From: Nemertoderma westbladi
Taxonomy: Eukaryota > Xenacoelomorpha > Nemertodermatida > Nemertodermatidae
Length of the DNA stretch: 64,000 bases
Reading direction: 5' to 3'
Assembly (NCBI GenBank): GCA_032718475.1
Contig: JAUCBJ010005461.1
Span: forward strand, 1-64,000
Part shown: in pieces, positions 21,380-33,493 of the stretch
Layout of the letters: each line of letters opens with the position of its first letter
Position numbering within the stretch: the stretch's first letter is position 1
Translations under genes and position numbers: made by a program
Notes under the pieces: model-generated
Database searches by the model: none
What the model saw: the letters and a program-made list of their open reading frames with translations, nothing else
Told to the model about the DNA's origin: nothing

Positions 21380-24300
21380 CACGAAGTTGGCGGAGCCTTA
21401 GCGAATTGACACTGTTAGGGGGTGGGTCAATTTATGCAAATAGTTGTCGTCGTCGTCGTTGTCGTCGTCGTCGTCGTTACGATTTTGACATGCTAATAAC
21501 TTTGTCGGATTTAAAGCTGCCAAGTTGAAAATTTGTAGGTATCAATATGAGCAAAAGTTGAGATTTTTGAGAGACTTTCAGACACCATCAGTGCAATGGT
21601 CTCCCGCTAGAGGGCCACATGTCTAAACATTAAATGGCTCATTCCAAAGTAAAGTACGGGACATTCGTACACAATTTTGAACTTTGATTGCCTGTACAAT
21701 GTTATCCACAGCACATATGTGCTCAAAATTGTGCTTGGATTAAACTTTCGAATATCAGCTTTGATTTCGCGAAGCTTATGGCGGGACTTAGTCACTTTTG
21801 AGAAAACGCCAGCTTGTCCAATTAAGGTAAAGTACGGATTCGTACGAAATGGTATTTTTTAATTTATGATTTCAATTCTAAAATTTAGCGAATTGTGCGC
21901 AGGTACGGTGTTGAGTTGATGTTTAGGATAAAGCTGTATTATTAAGCTTAAATAAAAATATAAATATAAGACGAATTGCTGCATTGCTAATTTTTTACAG
22001 TGTGGTTTGTGTGGTAAAGTATGGGACATTGCTAAGTAAAGTACGGGACCTGTACGAATTTTATGGTCAAAATGGTCTCTTACACTTAACCTAACAGTAA
22101 TTTCTGGATAATTAGTGATAATAAAGTGCAACTAAGTATTTCCAACCAAGATATGGATACAAAATGTGGGGCGACCCACAAATTGACCCGAAGTCTTAGC
22201 ATATGGGTGCCCTTGAGGAGTTGTATGTCATCTGTCTAATTTTTGATCGCTAATACTGTATATCTCGGTCATTTTTAGATGAAATTAAACCAAACCTGGT
22301 ACGTATGAAGTCTGTCAAAAGTTTGGAAAGAATCTGAAGTTTAAGGAATCAAAGGTCACATATCAGACAGTCTGTCTGTTGGTACCGATAGTTTCAAAAT
22401 TTTGATAAAAACCGAAATAAGTCCGCCAATCATTGATGAAATATAACCAAACTTGGTACACATGTAGTCTGTAAAAAGTTTAGAATTTCTTTCCATTTTT
22501 CTGAAAATGTATCAATTACTGTACTTACCGATCTTCTTATCTGCTAAAAAACTAAATTCTTTGAAATTTGTTGTAAAGTACGGGACTTTACATGCATAAA
22601 CTCAAAGATTAGTTAATTGAGGAATGATTCTTAGTTCAAATACATACTTCTATGCTTCCCCCTACTATCACCCTAAAGCATTATAACACTCCTGCCCTCC
22701 AGGTTTCATATATTACATTAATACAGTGCACTAATGTAATCGCCATTATAATGGTAAAGTATGGGACAATTTTCAATTGGCCGTTATGATGTTTCTGAGG
22801 GAGTAGATTATGAAACTACAGGTAATTGTTTCTTAAGATGACGCAACACAAACGTGCTTTGCATTCCACTGGGTGATTTGGCTGAGTTAGACTACTTCTC
22901 TGTGTATAAATTAAAAATTTCACTATTTTTTGGTAAAGTATGGGACTTTACATGCATAAACCCAAGGATTTCTTGACTGAGGAATGATTCTCAGTTCAAA
23001 TATAGACTCCTATTCTTACGGCCGACTATGACCTTAGAGTATTATAACACTCATGGCTTCACATATTACATTAATACAGTGCACTAATATAATCGCCATT
23101 TTGATGGTAAAGTATGGGACAATTTTCAATTGGCCGCCATGATATTTCTGAGGGAGTGAAGATGAAACTAATTGTTTTATACGATGACGCAACACAAACG
23201 TGCTTTGCATTCCACTGGGTGATTAGGCTGAGTTACATCTCTGTGAATAAACTAAAAATTTCACTATTTTAGGTAAAGTATGGGACATCACAAGATTAAC
23301 TTTATCGATTTCATTACAGAGGAACGAAACACTGGTGAAATTAAATAAAACCAAAAAAATTCGAAAATGGGTTTGTTTTTGATTTGGTACATGCTCAGAA
23401 ATGTTAATTTATTGGTCATAGGAAGTGCCTACAGGAAACGAAACTTTTGCACACTTTTATTCACATTTTGTGCAGAGCAGGTGCATAATTTGTAATTCGA
23501 CTATTTTTGATAAACCACCTGTGTTGATACAATTTTTAGCACTGAATTCATGAAGTACGATAAATTTTGACCTAAAATAAGTATAAATTCAAAGCTACAT
23601 CTCATTTTTAGAAATTAGTGGGGAGGTTGACCTTTTCATGGAATGAGCCAAATGCCCTCCCATTTCTTTGCTTTTAATCCGTTTAAGCTGAAACTTGGCA
23701 GATATGTATTAGACCATTAGCTGTGACTTTCAAAGGAGGCGAATCCATCTGCAGTTCTCCAGTCTGCCGCTAGAGGGCCAAAGGTCTGAAAGTGAAATCG
23801 TTGTCGTCGTTACGATTTTGACATGCTAATAACTTTGTCGGATTTAAAGCTGCCAAGTTGAAAATTTGTAGGTATCAATATGAGCTAAAGTTGAGATTTT
23901 TGAGAGACTTTCAGACACCATCAGTGCAATGGTCTCCCGCTAGAGGGCCACATGTCTAAACATTAAATGCCCTCCCATTTCTTTGCTTTTAATCCGTTTA
24001 AGCTGAAACTTGGCAGATATGTATTAGACCATTAGCTGTGACTTTCAAAGGAGGCGAATCCATCTGCAGTTCTCCAGTCTGCCGCTAGAGGGCCAAATGT
24101 CTGAAAGTGAAATCGTTGTCGTCGTTATGATATTGACATGCTTATAACTTTGTCGAATTTAAATCTGCCAAGTTGAAAATTTGTTTTGTTGAAAATCAGT
24201 TCAACAGTCACCCGCTATAGGACTACTTTATGCCTGAAAGTGAATAGATTCTCCCGTCTCATTGATTTTAATCAGTTTAAGCTGAATCTTGCCATATATT

Positions 24301-24540
24301 CTGGACCACATGCTGCGTCTTTGTGGGGGGGGGGGGGGGGGGGGGGGGGAGATTTAATCGGTCTGCCGCTATACGACGAAATTTCTGAAAGTGAGATCCG
24401 TCTCTCATTTCGTTATCAGTTATTCAAGATGAAACTTGGCCGATGTACGTATGTACTATTCATCCATAGGCTGTGTCTTTGTGGGGCTGGAGACCCTAAT
24501 CCATCTTCAGTTCTCACTATACCGCTAGAGTCAGAAATGT
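21380..24540. repeat. Internal tandem and dispersed repeats of the palindromic element
   Basis: There are three sets. (1) A ~360-bp unit occurs twice (about 22,570-22,925 and 22,930-23,280), beginning aaagtacgggactttacatg and containing gacgcaacacaaacgtgctt. (2) A block with cgttacgattttgacatgct is at 21,476, 23,811 and 24,122. (3) A ~310-bp unit with gcttttaatccgtttaagct is at 23,660 and 23,975, with a decayed third from 24,260. The motif ccgctagagggcca recurs at 21,605, 23,764, 23,938 and 24,082, with decayed versions at 24,365 and 24,520. A (CGT)n tract sits at 21,445-21,478 and a run of 25 G at 24,325-24,349. Six short open frames here are chance. Confidence 0.85.
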
Positions 24541-25069
24541 CTGAATAGAAATGAAAGAGGTAAAAAGTGATTAGGCGAAATCTGCTTAAAATTTGCTAAT
24601 ACAGTAATACTTTCGAATTAGTACTTAAATTAAATTTAAGTCACGTGCTGCGCGAAGGCCCCACTTCGTGTATTATGTATGTGTTGTTGGTTCGTTAACA
24701 AGCCTAAATTATTATCCTAGATAATAGCTGGATCTAATTTAGGGACTGTTATAATATCATCAATATTGTTGGTAATTAATATAATCAGCAACAGTTGGGC
24801 CTAATTCTGAAATATCAATGTTTGCACAAGTGTTTTTATAATTTCAAGGAAATGCTAGCTAGTAAAAAAAACACTAGCTACACCTTAATAAATAATATAT
24901 AATAATGTTCTCGAACACTTACCAATAACAAATATAATAAAAAAAATACAGTATTTTTAGAATTTCAAAAAATTCTAGCAAGTAAATAACACTAGCTACC
25001 ATAAAAAAATATCTCTACTAATGTTCTAGAACATTCAGCAATATCAAAAAAGCACTAAAAAGTTGCTAT

Positions 25070-25262
25070 CAGGAACCGGACAATTCGGTCCCGGACAATT
25101 CGGTCGCGGACAATTCGGTCCCGGACAATTCGGTCCTAGGACAATTCGGTCCTAGGACAATTCGGTCCCGGACAATTCGGTCCCGGACAATTCGGTCCCA
25201 TTTATTTAGTGTTTTGGGACCGAATTGTCCGGGACCGAATTGTCCGGACCGAATTGTCCTAC
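25070..25262. repeat. Right hairpin array of GGGACCGAATTGTCC
   Basis: Eight forward copies of ggacaattcggtcc, the spacer atttatttagtgtttt, then three reverse copies. The spacer is in the same orientation as in the left array, so the hairpin itself is a direct repeat although the surrounding ends are inverted. Confidence 0.93.
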
Positions 25263-25539
25263 ATTCGGCCTGGTAAATCCCCTGCTGTCAGCATCTGGCA
25301 TGACCGACCATTGGACACCTATTACAGAACAAAGATCAACACTCATAACAAATTCATACAAAATACAGCTGCACACTCTATGTATCAACTAGATGGCCGT
25401 TTTTAAATTGATGAATAATCTCGTACAGAACAATCCTCATCACAATCTACAATGGACAGACAATCCTCACATAGAAAAGCTGCAAAACATTAGTATAGAC
25501 CCGAGCAACTTTACGCCAACAAACAATAGAAAAATTCAA

Positions 25540-27690
25540 CAATCAAGTTCATGACATATAACTGCAAAGGAATTGTTAGAAACATGAACTATATATATGG
25601 AACTATTCTCACAAAGTATAAACCCGATGTCCTACTTCTGCAAGAGCACTGGCTAGGAGCGCGAGAAGCTGAATTACTTTTCAGCAGACAACATATTCCA
25701 AGTGAGTACACCTGTGCAACTTACACCATAGCACAGGGTATGCTTGAAAATAAACTTAGAATACGTGGTGAAGGAGTTACAGCTATTCGTATAAGAAACA
25801 TCTTGATGAGCCAACACACGTCTATAAACACCTCTTCAGACCGAATTTCAGTGATTACATTAAATGGTTTTAACAACTGTAACATAGCTCTCCTTAATAT
25901 CTATTTTCCAGTCTATTCTTTCGAATGACGAAGCAAATTACATGCGAATTGGTACTTCTTATCGAGGAATGTACAGAACTGGGACTCCAAGTTGTCATAG
26001 GTGGAGACATTAATGGTACAATAAAGAAACATGGAGAGCTATATACAAGGGGGGGCTACCAATGAATCACCCTTCGGCAGAATGTTCAAGGACATGACCT
26101 TGGAAAACAAACATATGATTATTGCAGACATGACAAGCAAAATTCGTGTTCCTGAAAGTAAATATAAATTTCGAAATAAAGATGGCATAATTATACGAAC
26201 CAGCTACTTAGACCACTTTGTATTGACACATGACATGTATGAAGCACTAATTGATTCTGAAGTACTCCTACCCTGCAACGAAAACCTCTCAGACCACAGC
26301 ATTGTCACAGCGACCCTAAAGTTCAACCAGTTAACTCGGGATGGCTACGATGATAGTGCAAAAATTCCACATTAACGATGCAAACAAAAAAAGTACGACT
26401 ACTCTAAAGCTACAAAGCAACAACTCATATCATACCAACGCCAAATCGCAAACACAATTTATGACTTTGATCCCAATCTTCATTCGCTGGACACAAATGT
26501 GAACCAACTAATTACGATGCTACAAAAAGCATCAGCTGCCTTTATACCATACACCTACTCAAAACAAAGGAACAAAATCAAGGGGAAGAAACTATGCACG
26601 AATACATAATGAGCCTCAATCAGTACTTCATAACATTGATAATCTAAGAAATGGGCATTCTTATAAAACTCACATTGAGATATTGGCAACAACACATCGA
26701 ACAAATCCAAAAACATTTTGGAAAACACTCCTTCCTAATCGAGGCCAAAGCATACTCAGTGACTCTGATGCCAAACTGTTATACGCAGACACTGTAAGCC
26801 ATTTCCAACATAGTGACGAAGTGCATCAGCCAACCGATTTGGTAAGAGAAGTGCCAAAGAAAAATAAAAATTCATTAACTACAGTAGGATAGATGGGAAA
26901 ACCATAGAAGCTATAATATCCGAAAACTAAACAAAGGAAAGACGAGTGACTTCTATAATATAACTTCAGAACAGCGGACTAGGTGTTCATATAAATACTT
27001 TATCCTACTGCGTAGTATCATATGCCGACGATATAATTTTACTAACCAACATCAAGTCACACTTATACAAATTAATTAACTTAGCTGACACCTTCTTCGA
27101 GAAACACAACCTCCACATGAACACTACCAAATGTCACTTTTTATCAATAAATTCAAACGGAACCTCATCAACTACAGATGTACTCCATCTCAAACATGCT
27201 TGTATCGGAGTAGAGAACAAAATATATGGGTCTACCACTGCCCCCCTTTCACATCACATCAATCAACATATTATTGTTGGGAAGATATAGGCACATGTGT
27301 CGATGATGAATCGACGAGGCTTAAAACCTGACATATTACCACCATAGATTACTACTCTCATATGGCGCACACTGGCTGTCCCTACAGTAGTATAATCCAC
27401 GGATCTTCTGCCTTATCTACAGAAGCCATTGCTGAAATAGCTGGGAAATGCAGGAGAGCAATGCGTGACATTCTTTGTCTCGACAATAGAGTTTCAAATA
27501 ACCTCCTTAGTGGCCTATCCAACCTGGATGTTGAACAAACAATACGTTTAAACCAATCACGAGTAATCTACAACATGTTCAACTGCGGAAATAGGAAAAT
27601 TCAATATCTAATAATAGACAATGAGTTAGCGCGTTTAGAAGGACCTTTTCCTAAGTGACCAAAAATATGATTTAAAATGAAATAACCAAG
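25540..27690 (+). pseudogene. LINE-B: decayed APE-type non-LTR retrotransposon
   Basis: An endonuclease start is seen at 25,551 (YNCKGIVRNMNYIYG, then KPDVLLLQEHWLG) and its end at 26,290 (NLSDHSIVTATLKF). A reverse-transcriptase piece lies near 27,020 with the catalytic YADD box (SYADDIILLTN), followed by NLHMNTTKCHFLS. A C-terminal frame (27,362-27,656) ends near DNELARLEGPFPK. Most of RT between 26,400 and 26,970 is missing or scrambled and there are many frameshifts. Its 3' end, running through gggcaacagccctttatcaa, recurs at 27.9, 44.8 and 58.2 kb, so this tail is a useful family marker. Confidence 0.82.
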
Positions 27691-27884
27691 TATTATTTCG
27701 GGCAACAGCCCTTTATCAACTCAATTCAGGTAGAATGCATGCGCAGGTGTAAAGTACGGAAGTACATACAGGACTAAACTACTACAGGGCTAAATATATA
27801 TAGTCTGTGATTCCTTACCGGTAAGTGGTGGGTTGCATGCAACCCCCCCTCCCTTGTTTTTGCTTCCTATTGGTTGGTGGTACG

Positions 27885-27965
27885 ACTGTCTAAAAGAAAA
27901 AGGTCCTTCTAAACGCACTAACTCATTGTCTATTATGATACCACCGGTGACCTGGGCAAAAACCT
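27885..27965 (-). repeat. Inverted copy of LINE-B tail
   Basis: The minus strand repeats the LINE-B end sequence (gacaatgagttagtgcgttt, then agaaggacctttt). With the tail at 27,618-27,720 it makes an inverted pair ~200 bp apart. The same arrangement is seen at 58.17-58.39 kb. Confidence 0.85.
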
Positions 27966-29092
27966 ATTTACAGAGAATATCTAATAATGCACGACCTTAT
28001 TAGCGGCTGGACAACTACAGTAGTGCAGTAGACATTTTTAACTCACACCAAAAAACCAGCTGGATGTATAATTTGCCAACTTTGAACCCGGTGGCGGTGG
28101 CGCCATAAAATTGGAATGGCAGTTGCCATGTAACCATGGAAACTAGTAAAAAATGACCTCTTTTAATGTTTCATCACTTTAAATATACTGTAAGCCTACT
28201 ATCAGTTCGGAACGAAATACATTTCGGGTCAATTACAGTACCTTACATGTTACTAACTCTAGTCCATCATTATTTACCGACCCTGCAGTGTGTTTGCTTG
28301 TTACCATAGCAACCGGAACCATCACTTTCTACAGTACACCTAGGCATATGTTTAGGATTTGGAAGCATACTATATACTGTCTTGTATAGGAAGGTTATAA
28401 CATATTCACACAACCTCTCTAGGCCTTCTTTTTCCTACATTACTATAATCCCGCCCTCAGATTTGTCTTCCTCAAAAAATTTAATAAATTATAATATTGT
28501 TAATTATTCGTTACAGTATATCACGAGCTATATCATTAAACTAATACAAATTAAAAAATTACACCTATGGATACCAATTTTATTATGTGAAAAATCTATG
28601 CTAATAAAATAACATTTCTATTAATGGATAAGTTTTTTTGTGCGACGTTTTCAGTGTAAATTGTATTCCTTTCCCATTTAATCACAGCTTATCTGAGACG
28701 GGATCCGAGTTGGCAAAAGATCCCGACCGGTGTGTGTGTGTTTCGAGTCGTATGGATAATACGCGTCGCCGCGTTTGTTGGGCTACTGAAAGGCTGAGGT
28801 GAAATTGAAAGGCCGAAGGCCGGTAAAATAACTGAGTTGAGGCACTTCTAAAGCCTCGAGTTTTAGGTTTGAGCCACAGACTATGCCCAACTGTTTATAG
28901 TGTTTATAGTTATTGTTGTTCGTAATATCAAATAAGCACAGTCAGTCTAATACAATAATAGCAGTAAGATTAACAGCGACGACGACGGTTAAAAACCGTC
29001 TGACTTCTACACACAATGTAGCCAACTGAGGCACAATCAACAGATTAACGGTTTTATATATATATTACATGGGATATACAGTACATTCCTAC
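27966..29092. other. Non-coding sequence
   Basis: No supported gene or repeat was found. It contains a short GT tract at 28,729-28,742 and AT-rich DNA. Confidence 0.5.
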
Positions 29093-29209
29093 CTAGGTTT
29101 GGCCTAGCAGTGAATGAGCGATAATTGATGGAAAGGTATCATTGGTTGATCTATTCTCCAGCCAATCCTTATTTTCCCCTGGCTCTAATGTGCTGACATC
29201 TCTCTCTAA
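29093..29209 (-). CDS. Possible last exon of the membrane-protein gene
   Basis: The minus strand has an acceptor-like cattgccag followed by a 38-codon open end (LERDVSTLEPGENKDWLEN ... SLLGQT, stop TAG at 29,093-29,095). It begins in phase 0, which matches the phase-0 donor of the exon at 29,620-29,847. The acidic hydrophilic style would suit a cytosolic tail. Assignment rests only on splice phase and composition, so it is tentative. Confidence 0.35.
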   Translation of the reverse strand, partial: LERDVSTLEPGENKDWLENRSTNDTFPSIIAHSLLGQT

Positions 29210-29619
29210 CTGGCAATGTATGTTGCCTTGGTGCCCTTGGTATGCGATATTATATTGGTAATATCGCATATCCAATCATGATCCGTAAATCATGCCTTTT
29301 CCCATTTTTCGCTGGGTGGTGCAGCGAATTGGATCCGCTAAACATTATTGCACAATTAATTAAATATTCTGCAACATCGCTGTTCCGGCTCTTATTCTCC
29401 ATTATTACTCTACCATTTGTTTGGCTTGTATTATGCCAATTTCTTTATAATTTCCAGCAATAAATTTATGTTACACTACAAATATTTTTTGGAGCATAGG
29501 ATTTTGTTAACTATTAAATGACAAAGTTACTCAGAAAAAACTTTTGACACTTTTCGTCTCTTGTCACATTTTTTCACTAAGCCACTCCACTAATATCATA
29601 TATTGTTAGGTTGACCTAC

Positions 29620-29847
29620 ATCAATCACGATAATGAAGACCCAGAAAACTATATGTATGTACATGACATCATCAACCGTTATTTCCAAATTTTTATCTGC
29701 CGGAACCGGTGGAACAGTAGTATCCGCTTCCGGGACGTAGAATAATTCGGCTCTCCTCATGATGACGTAATATCCAATGGTGGAAATATCGGTAAGCAAG
29801 GTTATTTCACCGAAGGTAACCCAAACACCCGCAGTAATTACTTGATT
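29620..29847 (-). CDS. Internal exon of a multipass membrane protein
   Basis: 76 codons in phase 0. The acceptor is a strong T-rich tract, tattttttttag, immediately before AATCAAGTAATTACT. The donor is GAT|GTAGGT. The product starts NQVITAGVWVTFGEITLL, has a soluble acidic loop (EADTTVPPVPADKNLEITVDD) and ends in a hydrophobic helix (IHIVFWVFIIVIDV). Together with the exon at 33.3-33.5 kb it gives at least three predicted membrane helices. I do not recognise the family. Small ciliary tetraspan proteins (TMEM17/216/218 style) have similar architecture, but no diagnostic motif supports that. Confidence 0.6.
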
Positions 29848-30282
29848 CTAAAAAAAATAAAATATAAACCAGTCTACTTGTAGGCCTGGGATAGGAGTAG
29901 CGCCCACCCCTACCCTCGGGTAGCAGCTATCGAAAGAGGAGCCTTCGGGTCGCCTCCGGCTTCGGCCGACTGTTTGCTTGCTTGCTACAGGTAGGCCTAA
30001 CCGCACCGTTAGCGCGTGTGCAGTATATACTGTACTCAGTATAGTAATGTTTACCAAGGCTAGTATAGACCTTCTCTAGCAGTAACGCAAATTAAAGTTA
30101 TTGGTGAACGTAAAAAACCTGAGGCTACACTGTGGTTCTCTTTCTTTCTCTCCCAAGTTCGAATACTCCCACTACTGTATCCTACCTGATTCCCATTACA
30201 GCTGTGTGATTGAAGCTACACAGCTTTAAGGAAAAAAGACGGGCTCTCAGTCCATTTCCGATAGCAGCTCAGATAAATGGTA

Positions 30283-33099
30283 AGTAGTAAGATGAACCCC
30301 TCTTCGGCGACAGTTTGACCTACTTCGCATCTTAGGTGTTAAGTAGGTCATTAATAAACTAATTAATTGGTCGATTAAACAATTAATTAATTGCTTAATC
30401 GATCGATTTGTATCAAATAATGTTGCCAAAGGCAATTTAATTTGACACAAATCATCAGATAGGGGACGCGCGATGAATAGATAGTACTACACAGAAGGTA
30501 CAGTAGATAAAATATACAATACAATAGGTACCATACAGTACAATATACATTACATTTGTATTAATTTTGTCATACAGTAGGTAATGATAGAATGAAATAA
30601 AAAGACGTAGTGGGGTCCAAAACATAATTTACCCTCACAGGAAAATACGTGGGCCAGTTAGGCCCTGACTCAGTCCCCCAATAATCTGAGGCTGTTGGGC
30701 TCTTATTAGATGTAGCAAGATTAATTAATCCCTTTGAATCCTATACTGTATGTCAACGCGTAGGTGGGGGTTGCACGAATTGTAAATTATTTAAACCTCC
30801 AGCTTCGTTATCATGTAAGATTGGAAACCATAGGTTTACGACTTACGCGCCAGCATTAACCCCGAATCGCACATAGGCCATCTGCAACCATTAATTACAC
30901 ACCATACGACCATTGTCAAATCGCCTGGTTTGCAATAGATTGCCTTCTTTCACATTGTACTGTATGAAGCAGCTTGCGCGCATGATCGCAGAAATAATTT
31001 CAGAACGAATAAAGATTTATACTGCCTATAACTGTGACACATAAAAATTTCCGATCGACGCTATGGCTATGCATTCTCTACTGATGATACAGATTGTGCG
31101 CGGGAAGCACTTTCCAAACTACAATCACTAACTAATAAGAATGATTACATACCAAAGCAACTAACACTTCCTAGTCACCGGTGTCTATGAAAGGAGAGCC
31201 ACCACAAAGTCAGAAAAGTTGGTTATTAATTGTCGAGATCCTATTATGTGGAACTCTCGTATTTGCACGCACAGGACGATGCCGATGAAATTTATTTGTT
31301 TGTTTGACTTCCTTTTATATTAGTATTAGGACTATTTATCCACAATAATTATTATTATTAGTGTAAAAGCTTTTGTGGGATAACTGATACGTTTGCCTTT
31401 GCTGGCCAGTTCCCCCCCAGTCGCTAGAATACTCTCAAAGGGATTTATAACTAAAATAGTGCAAGCTACCAGCTTATTGGCTGATGTGCTGTACGGAGAT
31501 ATCTGGGCTCAGTTTAATCGGCCAACTAGCTTAGAGAGGTTGCCTTAGCCTTGCTGTCCGTATCGGCCAATAGAATTTGAGTGGGCGTTGATTTCGACCT
31601 ATCCCAGAGCTACTGAACTGAATTTCCTATCTCACTGCTCATCCTCTGTGTTGGACGGGAGCTTCGGGGAATAAGGGTATTTTGGTATACTCGTATAGTG
31701 GTAGTGGTCATATGATTTTATATGATTCTGTTGTTGTGTTCCCATTTTCGCCATAACACCGGCTTTTTGGGAAGAACTCTAGTAAAACTGCTTAAATTAT
31801 CGAAAGTATAAACTGTTACCTAATCTAATTAATCAATCTAACTAATCTCGCTTAATTTAACTGCACTAATCATATTGTTTGTACTGTTATTTACCGTCAG
31901 TTATTAATTGTATAGATTTGTTGATGAAATATTGCCCTTTGGAGAATACGGATAAATCACCCAAATTTCCCAATTTTCTTGATACACTACAGGTTAGAGA
32001 GACGGGCTATACATAACAATTGCGATTTATATCAATGTGGTGTGTATTGAATCTAATGTTATTTAGCAGACACTACATGAGTCAATTGCTGCTCTCTTTA
32101 AGTGTGATCAAATTTACTGACGGTCGGCAGAATAGTGTGTATGATTGTGATTGGTAACAAAGCATTTCCTAAAGAATGCGCTTTATACTTTAATCATAAG
32201 CAGTATCGTTGCGTTTAGTATAAGTCCTAGTTCTGTTTAAATAGATAGAGCGCCACGTCCTAAAGGAACTGTTAATATTCCCCGAAAGCCAATAATATCT
32301 GTCAGAAATTAATTATTAACGATCTATCGAATAATACAGTAGGTTTACACTGCAACCTTACACTGCAATAATAAAATTTAAGCATCCGAATTCAGCCTCC
32401 CGGGTGTAGATCCATCGGGTGAATGATCGCGCATGGGCTGACTTCGGCTAATGTTTTGTGTATTAGCATAAAATATTGTCGTATGCTAAAGGTGTTTTAA
32501 TTAACTAAAAGACATATAAATTTTGGCAGGTTAAACTGCTAAAGGTCTTCAAAAGCGCGAACAATTAGGTCTATTTATTCATAAAATTTCTATAATATAT
32601 TTCAGAAAATTCCTCGAATAAGTAATATTTTTTAAAACTTTAAATAAGGGTTAAGTTATATTATAAAGTTAAGAAGAGCGAACCCAATGGACAGAAAATC
32701 AGAGTAGGGAATGGAAAAGTTATATCTCCAGCAACTGTTGTACTGTATATCGACCTAGGCGTATGAACAGTCTTACAGTTAATGCGAGACATTAATTATA
32801 ACTGATTGTTTTAAATATTTATTATATTTAGTCGTATTAATTATGTAATTTCATAATCATATGTTTAATTAGACAAATAAAGTCAACTTGATCCTATTGT
32901 AAATGCATAATGGATGGGTAACCAAAACATCAAATTAGTTAAACATTTTGACAACAGAGAACAGCCTCAGCCTCACCCTCACCCTCACCCTACTATGTAC
33001 AAATCCATCGACCAATTAATCAATTAATTAAAGACCTACTTAACACCTAAGGTGCGAAGTAGGTCCAACTGTCGCCGAAGAGGGGTTCATCTTACTACT
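30283..33099. mobile_element. TIR DNA element in an intron, 6-bp TSD (non-autonomous)
   Basis: The terminal inverted repeats are ~95 bp. The left begins agtagtaagatgaacccctc, and 33,000-33,099 is its complement with few mismatches, including cggcgacag, gacctacttcgca and ttaattggtcgat. Directly outside both ends is ATGGTA (30,277-30,282 and 33,100-33,105), a 6-bp target duplication. The element is 2.8 kb including a nested 1.19-kb solo LTR, so originally ~1.6 kb. No transposase frame is present. A 6-bp TSD is compatible with Dada- or IS3EU-type transposons, but the superfamily is not established. Confidence 0.85.
31372..32563. repeat. Solo LTR of the BEL-like family, 5-bp TSD
   Basis: This 1,192-bp sequence in the opposite orientation to the LTR at 8.4 kb begins tgtaaaagcttttgtgggat and ends aaaagcgcgaaca, matching both LTR ends. 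Flanks are ATTAG on each side (31,367-31,371 and 32,564-32,568). One LTR with an intact TSD and no internal region means LTR-LTR recombination. It is more diverged than the pair at 8-21 kb. Confidence 0.92.
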
Positions 33100-33298
33100 A
33101 TGGTAGTGCTGGAAATACTACCTAATCAAACCACTCATTCACCCAAATTATAAATAATAATTAAACGAATGAAATTGGTATACTGTAGGTACCTAGTACA
33201 GTACTGTAACTCTATACTACTGGATATTATTTGCAACAAATATACAGTAGGGATCAAAATTAATAATAATTTAAAAATTTCACTGTAGTTTTACTCAC

Positions 33299-33493
33299 AA
33301 ATGCAAGTCCAATGAGAGTAATTACAGAAATCACTGCGTGGAGTATATATAAGAGAGGTCGCATAATGAGCACTATCTCCAATAGTAAATAGGTTGCAGG
33401 CAACTGTGCTACTTCTAAGGTCGATGTCATGCCACGTCCAAATATTTGGTAAATATTGTTAAATACGCTGAGCAAACCAAGAATCTCCATGCA
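33299..33493 (-). CDS. Upstream exon of the multipass membrane protein
   Basis: The frame reads MEILGLLSVFNNIYQIFG from an ATG at 33,490, then two hydrophobic segments (LPATYLLLEIVLIM and LHAVISVITLIGLAF), ending TTT|GTGAGT in phase 0. This joins in frame to the exon at 29,847 across a 3.45-kb intron containing the nested TIR element and solo LTR. Just before the ATG is attattcttag|tgc, which looks like an acceptor. This may therefore be an internal exon rather than the first one, and the true start may lie upstream. Confidence 0.6.

Larger units (their letters stand above)
20971..25262. mobile_element. Palindromic repeat element with GGGACCGAATTGTCC hairpin ends
   Basis: Both ends carry clusters of the 15-mer gggaccgaattgtcc and its complement. 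Internal to these, 21,185-21,275 and 24,843-24,925 are inverted copies of each other (gttctagaac, then gtagctagtgttttttttac). A second, more diverged copy lies at 24,960-25,060. Further in, cccacgaagttggcggagcc (21,380) pairs with the complement of 24,650. The ends therefore form terminal inverted repeats of at least 200 bp around ~3.3 kb of non-coding, internally repeated DNA. No transposase is present. No clear target-site duplication was found, so the exact limits are approximate. A non-autonomous DNA transposon or a foldback element is the likeliest class. Confidence 0.65.

Noticed and set aside
25206-25406. Continuation of the CCHC ORF on the far side of the palindromic element
   Set aside because: I translated the right flank on both strands and found no frame resembling the left flank, and no TSD, so I could not support a simple insertion there.
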